From Treponema sp. (GTDB lineage: Bacteria > Spirochaetota > Spirochaetia > Treponematales > Breznakiellaceae): 7,242 nt of DNA. Position 1 is the first letter of the stretch. Each line of letters starts with the position of its first letter. A program made the position numbers and the translations under genes. The stretch lies in the NCBI GenBank assembly GCA_031273835.1, contig JAISRD010000006.1:1-7242 (forward strand). The letters run 5' to 3'. Of the stretch, positions 1 to 6,361 are shown in pieces. The notes below the pieces were generated by a model, which saw only the letters and a program-made list of their open reading frames with translations, was not told the DNA's origin and did not search any database.

Positions 1-17
1 TGCATATCTAACCCCAT
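1..17 (-). CDS. Probable 5' end of a divergent gene, only five codons in window
   Basis: On the minus strand an ATG at 17-15 opens a frame (Met-Gly-Leu-Asp-Met...) that runs off the left edge without a stop. A strong Shine-Dalgarno, AGGAGG, lies at 28-23, five bases before the ATG. A -10-like hexamer sits about 30 bases upstream at the right distance for a short leader. These signals together suggest a real divergently transcribed gene, but 17 bases cannot identify a product. Another minus-strand ATG at 47-45 opens a different frame but has no Shine-Dalgarno of its own, so the ATG at 17 is preferred. Confidence 0.4.
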
Positions 18-43
18 TCGTTCCTCCTCGCCGGGATGGAACC

Positions 44-49
44 ATTTTA
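44..49 (-). promoter_or_regulatory. Possible -10 box for the divergent gene
   Basis: Read on the minus strand these bases are TAAAAT, five of six matches to the TATAAT consensus. A start point near 37 would leave a leader of about 20 bases before the ATG at 17, with the Shine-Dalgarno inside it. No convincing -35 box is seen at 16-18 bases, so this is only a candidate. Confidence 0.28.
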
Positions 50-54
50 ATTTG

Positions 55-99
55 GGCTAGATTTTTAGTTTTGAGGTACGCCCCCCTCTTGGCTAGATT
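55..99. repeat. Short direct repeat GGCTAGATT in the control region
   Basis: GGCTAGATT occurs exactly at 55-63 and 91-99, 36 bases apart start to start. Both copies are followed by an AT-rich stretch ending in GAGG (73-76 and 106-109), so the similarity extends imperfectly over about 20 bases. It could be an operator pair or an old local duplication. Confidence 0.45.
71..99 (+). promoter_or_regulatory. Candidate sigma70-type promoter for pfp
   Basis: TTGAGG (71-76) and TAGATT (94-99) each match four of six positions of the -35 and -10 consensus and are separated by an ideal 17 bases. Initiation would fall near 106, giving a leader of about 65 bases to the pfp ATG at 171. The -10 hexamer lies inside the second copy of the GGCTAGATT repeat, so a protein binding that repeat would compete with polymerase. 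The match is weak. Confidence 0.33.
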
Positions 100-150
100 A
101 TTTATGAGGCATTGCGGCCGGTTGCCTTCTAAGGCTATTCCCGTTACAAT

Positions 151-163
151 CTCCCTCGAGGAG
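151..163 (+). promoter_or_regulatory. pfp ribosome binding site, partly paired in a small stem
   Basis: GAGGAG at 158-163 lies seven bases before the ATG at 171 and fixes that start. CTCC at 151-154 can pair with GGAG at 160-163 around a five-base loop, which would tie up part of the Shine-Dalgarno. A four-base-pair stem is weak, so a regulatory role is speculative. The ribosome binding site itself is clear. Confidence 0.6.
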
Positions 164-170
164 TTAAGAC

Positions 171-1826
171 ATGGAAGTATCGGCCCTGCAAAAAGAACGT
201 TATAACTACAAGCCAAAACTGCCCGCGGACTTAAACCGGCCCCCGGACAGGATAAGCCTGGAATTCGGGGCCCCCGCCGGGGCCGCCTCCGGGGAGGGGG
301 ATTTAAGGGCCCTTTTTAAGCACAGCTACGGCAAGCCCCCCGTTTCTATCGTTACGGGAAGAAACGGGATGGAAAGCCGGCCCCTGACCGTGGGGGTGAT
401 CCTTTCGGGAGGGCAGGCGCCGGGGGGGCATAATGTCATCGCCGGGCTTTTTGACGGCCTCCACAGGGGGCATCCCGATTCGGTGCTTTTAGGGTTTAAG
501 GGAGGCCCCTCGGGGTTTCTTGAGGACAACGCCCTGGAGATCACCGGCGAAATCGTAGATACCTACCGGAATACCGGGGGCTTTGACATCATCGGTTCGG
601 GACGGACTAAAATAGAAAGCCCCGAACAATTTTCCGCGGCCATGAAGACCGCCCGGAAGCGCAAGCTTGACGCGGTGGTGATCATAGGGGGGGACGATTC
701 CAACACCAACGCGGCCCTGTTGGCGGAGTACTTTATCGACAGGGGCTGCCCCACTCAGGTCATAGGCTGTCCCAAAACCATAGACGGGGATCTAAAGAAC
801 GAATACATCGAAACCTCCTTCGGATTCGATACGGCGGTAAAAACCTATAGCGAACTTATCGGTAATATTGAACGGGACGCCGCCAGCGCCCGTAAGTATT
901 GGCACTTTATCAGGCTCATGGGCCGTTCGGCCAGCCACATCGCCCTGGAATGCGCCCTCCAGACCCAGCCTAACGTCTGCCTTATCTCCGAGGAGGTGGC
1001 GGCAAAGAAACTTTCCCTGGAGGACATTATCGGGGAACTCTGCGCTTCCGTCACAAAACGGGCGGCCGGGGGGGATAACTTCGGCGTGGTTCTGATCCCC
1101 GAAGGGCTTATTGAATTTGTACCGGAAATGAGGAAGCTCATCGGCGAGCTTAACGACCTTATGGCCACCCATACCGAACTGAGTGAGTCCACCAACTATG
1201 CCGATGAGGTACGCTGGCTTGAGAAAAATCTTTCCCCAGGGTCCTCGGAGTTGTTTAAGAGCCTTCCCGTGGATATAGGACAGGAACTGCTCGCCGACCG
1301 GGACCCCCACGGCAACGTGCAGGTCTCCAGGATCGAAACGGAAAAACTCCTTATCGGCATGGTGGAAGAAAAGCTCGCGGGCCTTAAAAAAAGCGGCGCC
1401 TATTCGGGGAAATTCAGCGCCCTGGCCCACTTCTTCGGTTATGAGGGACGCTGCGCCTTCCCCAGTAACTTTGACGCGGATTACTGTTATTCCCTGGGCT
1501 TTACCGCCTTCGTGCTCATAGCGGCGGGCCTCACGGGGTACATCGCCTCGGTACGGAACCTCACCGCCCCCGCTTCCGAATGGCTCCCCGGCGGGGTTCC
1601 CCTTACCATGATGATGAACATGGAACAGCGCCACGGCGCTTCCAAGCCGGTGATCAAGAAAGCCCTGGTTGAACTTGAGGGGGCCCCCTTTAAGGCCTTT
1701 GCCTCCATGAGGGAAAAGTGGGCGGTGGAAACCTGCTTTACCGTCCCCGGGGGGATTCAATACTTCGGTCCGCCTGAGGTCTGCGACCAGCCCACAAAAA
1801 CATTAAAACTGGAAAAACAAGCATGA
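171..1826 (+). CDS. pfp: Pyrophosphate--fructose 6-phosphate 1-phosphotransferase (PPi-dependent phosphofructokinase, long clade)
   Basis: This cytoplasmic enzyme reversibly phosphorylates fructose 6-phosphate to fructose 1,6-bisphosphate using pyrophosphate in place of ATP, so it can serve both glycolysis and gluconeogenesis. At 551 residues it matches the long PFP clade that includes spirochete enzymes and the plant beta subunit, not the ~320-residue ATP-PFK. Visible motifs in order: ILSGGQAPGGHN (77-88), the phosphate loop; GGDDSNTN (173-180), where Asp176 replaces the Gly of the ATP-PFK GGDGS motif, a hallmark of PPi use; PKTIDGD (201-207), with PPi-binding Lys202 and catalytic base Asp205; MGR (250-252) and PEG (310-312) for sugar phosphate binding; and GYEGR (423-427) with a conserved Arg near the active site. 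All key residues are present. The start has GAGGAG seven bases upstream. The stop overlaps the next gene's ATG (ATGA), implying translational coupling to the DUF4139 gene. Confidence 0.97.
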   Translation: MEVSALQKERYNYKPKLPADLNRPPDRISLEFGAPAGAASGEGDLRALFKHSYGKPPVSIVTGRNGMESRPLTVGVILSGGQAPGGHNVIAGLFDGLHRGHPDSVLLGFKGGPSGFLEDNALEITGEIVDTYRNTGGFDIIGSGRTKIESPEQFSAAMKTARKRKLDAVVIIGGDDSNTNAALLAEYFIDRGCPTQVIGCPKTIDGDLKNEYIETSFGFDTAVKTYSELIGNIERDAASARKYWHFIRLMGRSASHIALECALQTQPNVCLISEEVAAKKLSLEDIIGELCASVTKRAAGGDNFGVVLIPEGLIEFVPEMRKLIGELNDLMATHTELSESTNYADEVRWLEKNLSPGSSELFKSLPVDIGQELLADRDPHGNVQVSRIETEKLLIGMVEEKLAGLKKSGAYSGKFSALAHFFGYEGRCAFPSNFDADYCYSLGFTAFVLIAAGLTGYIASVRNLTAPASEWLPGGVPLTMMMNMEQRHGASKPVIKKALVELEGAPFKAFASMREKWAVETCFTVPGGIQYFGPPEVCDQPTKTLKLEKQA

Positions 1827-3904
1827 AAAACACACACAAGGCGTTATTCCTGGCCCTTTCGTTCGCCGCCGCTTCCTCCCCCCTCTACCCCCAGAACGCC
1901 CCAGGCGGGGAACGCTCCGGCGCGTCCCGGACCGTAGAGCCCGGTTCGGGGGGGGCTCTTTCCCTGCGGAAGATAAGCCTCTTTTCCTCCGGGGTGGGGT
2001 ACTTTGAACATTCCGGGGCCGTCCCTCCCTCGGCGGAGATCGATCTTCCCTTTGATCTTGAGGCGGTGAACGACGCGCTCAAATCCCTGGTCATCAACGA
2101 TCCCCTGCCGGGGGCCTCCCCCTCGGTGAGTTACCCCTCGGAAGAAAGCCTGGAGAGGAGCCTGCAAAGCTTAAGGATCGATCTTTCAAAAAACCCCGGA
2201 ACGGCGGAAATCTTCGCGGGGCAGCGGGGCGCCGAAATTGAGGTATTCGCCCCGGCTTCCATAAGGGGCCGTATTGTGGGGGTGGAATACCGCATGGCAA
2301 GCGGGGCCGGCGGGGAACCGGCCATGGAAGCCTATCTTTCCCTCCATACCGGAGAGGTCCTCCGGGTAATCGCCCTCAAGGACATCGCCTCCTTCAGCTT
2401 TACCGATCCGGCGCTCAACGGCGATCTTAAACGGGCCCTGGACTTAATCGCCGCGAACCGGGTTTCAAACACCCGGAACCTTAAAATCCTCCTTCCCGGA
2501 AACGGCGGCCGGGTGGTTTCCCTCAGCTACGTGATCCCCGTCCCGGTATGGAAGGTTTCCTACCGGCTGGACCTGGGGGGAAAGGAGCCCCTGCTGCAGG
2601 GCTGGGCGATCATCGACAACAACAGCGACACCGACTGGGACGGGGTTGAATTGTCCCTGGTTTCCGGCCGGCCCGTTTCGTTCATCCAGAACCTCTACCC
2701 CCCCTATTACCTCGAGCGGCCCACCCTGCCCCTTTCCATAGCGGGAAGCGCTCAGGCCCGCAGCCACGCCCCGGGCTACGGGAGGGACGCCCTCGCCGCG
2801 CCCTCCCTTGAGTACCTGAACGCGGATGCCAACGTTTATCCCGGGGAGGCCGCCCCGGAGCGCCTCTCCGCCAAGAGCTTCGCCGCCGACGCGCCCCCCC
2901 CCTCCCCTGTGGGGCCGGTAAACGCCGCGGCGGCGGGCCGGGCGGCGGCGGATCAGTTTGCCTATACGGTAAAAAACCCCGTTACCCTCCCCCGGCGCAG
3001 AAGTTCCATGATACCCCTCACGGAGGGAAGGGTGGAGGCGGTAAAATACCTGATACTCCAGGGGTCCGGGGCGCTTAACCAGACCATACACCCGGAACTC
3101 GGCGCGGAAATCACCAATACCACGGAGATGAAGCTCCCCGCTGGGCCCATCACGGTCTTCGACGGCGGCTCCTACGCGGGGGACGCCCTGGTAGAATTCT
3201 TCGGCGGGGGCGAAAAACGCCTTATCACCTACGGGGAGGACCTTTCCGTCAGCGCCACGGCCTCCTCCGGGACGGACCGTTTTTTCAGTTCCGTCAGCGC
3301 CTCCGGGGGGGTGATGACCATAGTCCGCCGCCTGAGCCACCAGCGGACCTATACGGTAAAAAACGCCTCAGAGGAGGCGAAGCGCCTTATCATTGAACAC
3401 GGCATCACAAGCGGCGCGGCCCTTACCGAACCGGTATCCTTTCTTGAAAAGACCGACAGGGTCTACCGCTTTCTCCAGGACCTCCCCGCGGGGGGGGAAA
3501 TCTCCTTTACCGTAAAAGAGGAAATTCCCCTTTCCGAGCGGGTCGTCCTGGGGGGCCTTTCCCTCAACGCCCTTATCGCCTACAGCTCAGGCGGGGAGCT
3601 CCCCCCCGCCGCCAGGGCCGCCCTTGCCGGGGCGGTGGAACTGCGGCAGGGGGCCGACGCGGCCGGGCAGGCCTTGGCGGAAAAGGAAAGCCTGAGGCAG
3701 CGGCTCATCGCCGAGCAGGACCGGGTGCGGAACAACCTTGCCGCCGTGGGGCCCTCCACCGAACCGGGCCGGGATTACCTTAAGCGCATGACCGCCATGG
3801 ACGGGGAAATCGACGGGGTCAACGGGGAAATCGGGGAAGCGGAGCGCCTGGCCCGTGAAGCCCGGCGGCGCTTTGAGGAGTACATCGCCTCCTTGAGTTT
3901 TTAG
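1823..3904 (+). CDS. Exported DUF4139 domain-containing protein
   Basis: This 693-residue protein has a signal peptide (Lys-containing n-region, hydrophobic 8-18, likely cleavage around 20-26) and no lipobox Cys, so it should be periplasmic or exported. The N-terminal part starts with ISLFSSGVGYFEHSGAV (51-67), a segment typical of this family. The DUF4139 core is clear at about 238-287: VPVWKVSYRLDL, GWAIIDNNSDTDWDGVELSL and VSGRPVSF. An Ala/Pro-rich, low-complexity insert (about 305-378) separates it from the rest of the beta-rich domain (380-575). The C-terminus (about 598-686) is rich in Glu, Arg and Leu and likely forms a coiled coil. DUF4139 proteins include the so-called mucoidy inhibitor MuiA relatives, but the molecular function is unknown. 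The ATG overlaps the pfp stop; GGA nine bases upstream is a weak Shine-Dalgarno, so translation probably depends on coupling. The gene is rich in G/C homopolymers, including C9 at 2894-2902. Confidence 0.88.
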   Translation: MKNTHKALFLALSFAAASSPLYPQNAPGGERSGASRTVEPGSGGALSLRKISLFSSGVGYFEHSGAVPPSAEIDLPFDLEAVNDALKSLVINDPLPGASPSVSYPSEESLERSLQSLRIDLSKNPGTAEIFAGQRGAEIEVFAPASIRGRIVGVEYRMASGAGGEPAMEAYLSLHTGEVLRVIALKDIASFSFTDPALNGDLKRALDLIAANRVSNTRNLKILLPGNGGRVVSLSYVIPVPVWKVSYRLDLGGKEPLLQGWAIIDNNSDTDWDGVELSLVSGRPVSFIQNLYPPYYLERPTLPLSIAGSAQARSHAPGYGRDALAAPSLEYLNADANVYPGEAAPERLSAKSFAADAPPPSPVGPVNAAAAGRAAADQFAYTVKNPVTLPRRRSSMIPLTEGRVEAVKYLILQGSGALNQTIHPELGAEITNTTEMKLPAGPITVFDGGSYAGDALVEFFGGGEKRLITYGEDLSVSATASSGTDRFFSSVSASGGVMTIVRRLSHQRTYTVKNASEEAKRLIIEHGITSGAALTEPVSFLEKTDRVYRFLQDLPAGGEISFTVKEEIPLSERVVLGGLSLNALIAYSSGGELPPAARAALAGAVELRQGADAAGQALAEKESLRQRLIAEQDRVRNNLAAVGPSTEPGRDYLKRMTAMDGEIDGVNGEIGEAERLAREARRRFEEYIASLSF

Positions 3905-3944
3905 CCCCAACAGGATACCCGAATATGTTCCGGGTTAGCTAAAA
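3899..3944. terminator. Nested inverted repeats at the convergent junction, possible bidirectional terminator
   Basis: The gap between the two convergent genes is only 34 bases. An outer stem pairs TTTTAGC (3899-3905) with GCTAAAA (3938-3944), and an inner stem pairs ACCCG (3917-3921) with CGGGT (3931-3935), extendable by AA/TT across one bulged C. The symmetric placement fits termination from both sides. However, neither strand has a classical T-run after the hairpin, so the call is tentative. The outer arms include both stop codons. Confidence 0.38.
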
Positions 3945-5561
3945 CTTCCAGGTCAGCGCGGCCTTGATAAAGGTATTGTCCGTGTATTGGCCCAGTTCGC
4001 CGCCGCGGTCCCCGCCGAAGATACCCGCCGAGCCTTCCAGGGAGAGGTCCCCCCTGGTCCAGACCACCGCGGGGATGATGAGGAAGTCCCTGTCCTCAAT
4101 GCCCCAGAGGGCGGTGCACTTGATTTCCAGTTCGTCCCGGAGGAGTCTCTTTGAGATCTGGGCGGTGATACGGGTGGAACTCGGGTCCTTGCCGGACTCG
4201 CAGTCCATCACCCCCGGCTGAGCCGTCCCTGTCTGAGCCGCCTGTACAAGTTTTTCCGCCAGTGTGTTTTGGATCCTATCGTACATGAGGATCACGCTGC
4301 CCGTACCCTGGATGTTCAGGTTAATTCCCCACACAAGATCCCGGTCGAAACCCAGGGACCAGACAAAGGCGGGGTTCTCGACGGCCGCGTCGTTCCCCGA
4401 AAAATCCCCGGTAAGGTTCATCCCCGCCTCGGCCCGCAGGTTGAATCCGCCCAGTACCCGGGCGTAGTCAAAGCCGATTTGATGGAAGCGGTTATAACCG
4501 TAATCAAAGGCCACCTTCGGAACAACTGGTGGGGGCGGCAAAGGGGCCACATCAAACCACAGCTTTCCGCTTACCGAGGGGCGGGAAAAATAACCCGTAT
4601 AGTACTGGACCCCCAGATCGGTGGAACCCAGGGTGGTGGTAAAACGCAGCCCCCCCTGGGGGTGATCAAATTCGTCTACCCTGTCGTAGTAAAAAGAAAG
4701 GGGATTACCGGCAGGGGCAGAGCTAAAGGGGTCCCCGTTAATGTACACCCCGCCGCCATACAGAGCCAATAACGATTCCAATGTAGAAAGCTGGGAACCG
4801 AATTCGGCAAGCTGGGCGGGACGCCAGCGGCCGCCCAGGTCGAGTTTGTAGGCCCTGAACCAGGGGATATACAACCCCTCGATTTTGGTAAAGTCCCCGA
4901 AACGGTAGGTCAGGCGCAGCATGGGCCGGGCGATCTTCATCCCTATCAAATCGGTCATATCGGTGAGGTCCGAATAATCCAGGGGATTGATTATGTCCAG
5001 GGGACCTAAGCTGTCCGCCTTGCCCCAGGTGAGTTTACAAAAACCCAGCTGGGCCTCGAAGTCCCGCAGGGTAAGGCGGAAATAGGCCTCGTCGAGGACC
5101 AGGGGGTCCCGCAGCAATTCGCCGGGGAAATTGAGCTTGAGGCCCACAAAACCGTCTACGGAGGGGGCGGACACGGAGAAATTAAGCTTACCCTTGATCG
5201 TATTGGCCCAATAGCGGTTCCCGAAAAAATCATTACCCCCGGCAACATCGGTATACATGAGGAGTTCCCCCGTGAGTTCCCCGCCAAAGCCGGCGGAAAT
5301 TCCCGAAGCGCCGCCGCCGGAAAACCCGAAGCCCCCGCCGCCTGAAGCCCCGTCGTCAAAACCGAAGCCTTCACCGTCGGGGCCGGAAGCTCCGTCGTCA
5401 AAACCGAAGTCCCCGCCGTCCTGATAGTCGGCGTCCTGGTATTCCGCGGAACCGGAATCCCCCTCCCCCTCCGTTTCGGTAAACCCCTGGGCGGAAAGGA
5501 AGGCCGCCGTCAGGGAGAGGAGCAGGGCCAGGGAACGGGAAAAAAATCCGGGGGCGGTCAT
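3939..5561 (-). CDS. DUF1302-like outer-membrane beta-barrel protein with acidic Gly/Asp-rich N-terminal extension
   Basis: This 540-residue protein begins with a signal peptide (hydrophobic 11-22, likely cleavage after LSAQ, 22-25). Residues 27-93 form a low-complexity extension rich in Asp, Glu, Gly and Phe with three FGF-type repeats (52-60, 66-74, 78-86); there is no Lys or Arg between 10 and 115. From about 95 to the end the protein alternates polar and hydrophobic residues as in transmembrane beta-strands. It ends in FIKAALTWKF, a C-terminal aromatic beta-signal recognised by the BAM machinery. LGFCKLTWGKAD (172-183) and PLDIINPLD (187-195) match the conserved WGKxD...DxxNPxD core of DUF1302-type barrels. 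A Pro-rich segment (339-348) probably lies in a loop. AGGA eight bases before the ATG is a ribosome binding site, and the ATG overlaps the stop of the LolA-like gene, so the two are translated together. The barrel call is firm; DUF1302 membership is by motif memory; the substrate is unknown. Confidence 0.82.
   Translation of the reverse strand: MTAPGFFSRSLALLLSLTAAFLSAQGFTETEGEGDSGSAEYQDADYQDGGDFGFDDGASGPDGEGFGFDDGASGGGGFGFSGGGASGISAGFGGELTGELLMYTDVAGGNDFFGNRYWANTIKGKLNFSVSAPSVDGFVGLKLNFPGELLRDPLVLDEAYFRLTLRDFEAQLGFCKLTWGKADSLGPLDIINPLDYSDLTDMTDLIGMKIARPMLRLTYRFGDFTKIEGLYIPWFRAYKLDLGGRWRPAQLAEFGSQLSTLESLLALYGGGVYINGDPFSSAPAGNPLSFYYDRVDEFDHPQGGLRFTTTLGSTDLGVQYYTGYFSRPSVSGKLWFDVAPLPPPPVVPKVAFDYGYNRFHQIGFDYARVLGGFNLRAEAGMNLTGDFSGNDAAVENPAFVWSLGFDRDLVWGINLNIQGTGSVILMYDRIQNTLAEKLVQAAQTGTAQPGVMDCESGKDPSSTRITAQISKRLLRDELEIKCTALWGIEDRDFLIIPAVVWTRGDLSLEGSAGIFGGDRGGELGQYTDNTFIKAALTWKF
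5304..5409 (-). repeat. In-gene tandem repeat encoding FGFDDGASG units
   Basis: The 18-base string CCGTCGTCAAAACCGAAG (plus strand) occurs exactly at 5350-5367 and 5392-5409, a 42-base period (14 codons). It encodes the conserved part of two FGFDDGASG units. A third, diverged unit (FGFSGGGAS) is at 5304-5330. Unit lengths are whole codons, so gain or loss of a 42-base unit would keep the barrel in frame. Confidence 0.7.
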
Positions 5562-6343
5562 TTTGGTTTTCCTGTTTCAAGAAAGGAGGTGGTAAAAACC
5601 GAATCCGGGATGTTGCTGTCGTATTCAAGCCTTTCCACGGTGATAAGCGTATTGGTTCCCGCTGCAAGGGTACTCATCCTCGTCTTAACCGGGGAAAGCC
5701 GTCCCTGGACGTTCTTAAGTTCCAGAATTTCCAGGGTCTTCGCGTGGTTTCCCTTCCTGTCGTAGAGTTCAAGCTTATAGGCCACCTTATCCTGCCTGCC
5801 TATCCACTGGACCATCTTTGAATACTGATAGGAGCCGTCCAGGGGCTTTGACTCCACCACATAACAGGGCTTGCCGTTGAGGTTTTCCTCCCTCAGGAGG
5901 GTGTGGGTATCCAGAGCGGGGTCCCGGTCCGCCGAGGAAACGTCGTCGTAGGAAAGGTCGGTTCCCACAAAACTCTCCCCGCCCCCCGACGCGGCGATGC
6001 GCCTGACCTTGCCCGCGTCGGGCATAAAGATCCACTGATCCGAGGCGCCGTTCCCGGTTTCCACGGTGAGGAAACGGGTGTTCCGCACACTGGGGGGATC
6101 GATGAAGATCACCACCGTGCGGGACCCCTTGGGCCCGTCCTTGGAATACTGATCAAGACGCCGCGCGGTGGTTCTGCCGTCCCTGGCGCTGATCGTCATC
6201 TGGGAACGGCTTGAGACCGTGGCGGCGCTGATCCGGTTCCGGCTGGAACGGACTATGGCCTCCGCCGTTTCCTGGGCGGCAAGCGGCAGGGACGCGGCAA
6301 AAAGAAGAACCGCGGCGGTAAAAAACAGTTTTTTCCGTTTCAT
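5558..6343 (-). CDS. Periplasmic LolA-like protein (outer membrane lipoprotein-sorting protein family)
   Basis: This 261-residue protein has a clear signal peptide (MKRKK, hydrophobic 6-22, likely cleavage near LAAQ, 21-24) with no lipobox Cys, so it should be a soluble periplasmic protein. The family carries a LolA/LolB-like half-barrel that binds lipid or acyl chains. Visible family signatures are VVIFIDPPSVRNTRFLTVET (77-96), then QWIFMPDAGKVRRI (103-116), and SFVGTDLSYDD (124-134), the characteristic F-G-[ST]-D-x-S-Y-x-D block. The usual next piece, with Cys160 followed by YVVESKP, is also there. The start at 6343 is chosen over the in-frame ATG at 6349 because AAGGAG (6356-6351) lies seven bases from the former and one from the latter. 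It lies 18 bases after the MMPL transporter gene and overlaps the barrel gene by four bases (ATGA). It probably shuttles a hydrophobic substrate between transporter and barrel; this is not the housekeeping LolA. Confidence 0.85.
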   Translation of the reverse strand: MKRKKLFFTAAVLLFAASLPLAAQETAEAIVRSSRNRISAATVSSRSQMTISARDGRTTARRLDQYSKDGPKGSRTVVIFIDPPSVRNTRFLTVETGNGASDQWIFMPDAGKVRRIAASGGGESFVGTDLSYDDVSSADRDPALDTHTLLREENLNGKPCYVVESKPLDGSYQYSKMVQWIGRQDKVAYKLELYDRKGNHAKTLEILELKNVQGRLSPVKTRMSTLAAGTNTLITVERLEYDSNIPDSVFTTSFLETGKPK

Positions 6344-6350
6344 CCTCATA

Positions 6351-6356
6351 CTCCTT
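6351..6356 (-). promoter_or_regulatory. Ribosome binding site that decides the LolA-like start
   Basis: AAGGAG on the minus strand is followed by TATGAGGATG. The first ATG (6349) is one base away, too close for initiation; the second (6343) is seven bases away. The mature protein is unchanged either way; only two residues of the signal peptide differ. Confidence 0.75.
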
Positions 6357-6361
6357 AAAAT

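Larger units (their letters stand above)
18..170. promoter_or_regulatory. Divergent intergenic control region upstream of pfp
   Basis: This 153-base stretch has no supportable coding frame. It is more AT-rich (especially 41-110) than the flanking genes, as expected of a promoter region. It holds a possible plus-strand promoter (71-99), a possible minus-strand -10 box (44-49), a direct repeat GGCTAGATT (55-63 and 91-99), and the pfp ribosome binding site (158-163). A small stem GCCT/AGGC (124-127 with 132-135) in the leader is too short to be called a riboswitch or attenuator. Confidence 0.5.

Noticed and set aside
124..135. Small stem GCCT/AGGC in the pfp leader as an attenuator or riboswitch
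   Set aside because: It has only four base pairs, no T-run and no recognisable aptamer.
792..1760. Minus-strand open frame of 322 codons opposite pfp
   Set aside because: It lies wholly antisense to a gene with all catalytic motifs; its composition (Gly, His, Pro, Arg-rich, no recognisable domain) is that of a shadow frame in GC-rich DNA.
2465..3340. Minus-strand open frame of 291 codons opposite the DUF4139 gene
   Set aside because: It is a Gly/Arg/Val-rich shadow with no motif, while the plus strand encodes a signal peptide and a clear DUF4139 core.
4269..4772. Plus-strand open frame of 167 codons opposite the barrel gene
   Set aside because: No Shine-Dalgarno or domain is seen, and the barrel frame on the other strand carries the family core and beta-signal.
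5304..5409. Tandem units as a CRISPR-like array
   Set aside because: The repeats are in-frame coding units with a 42-base period inside a protein gene, with no constant repeat/variable spacer structure and no cas genes.
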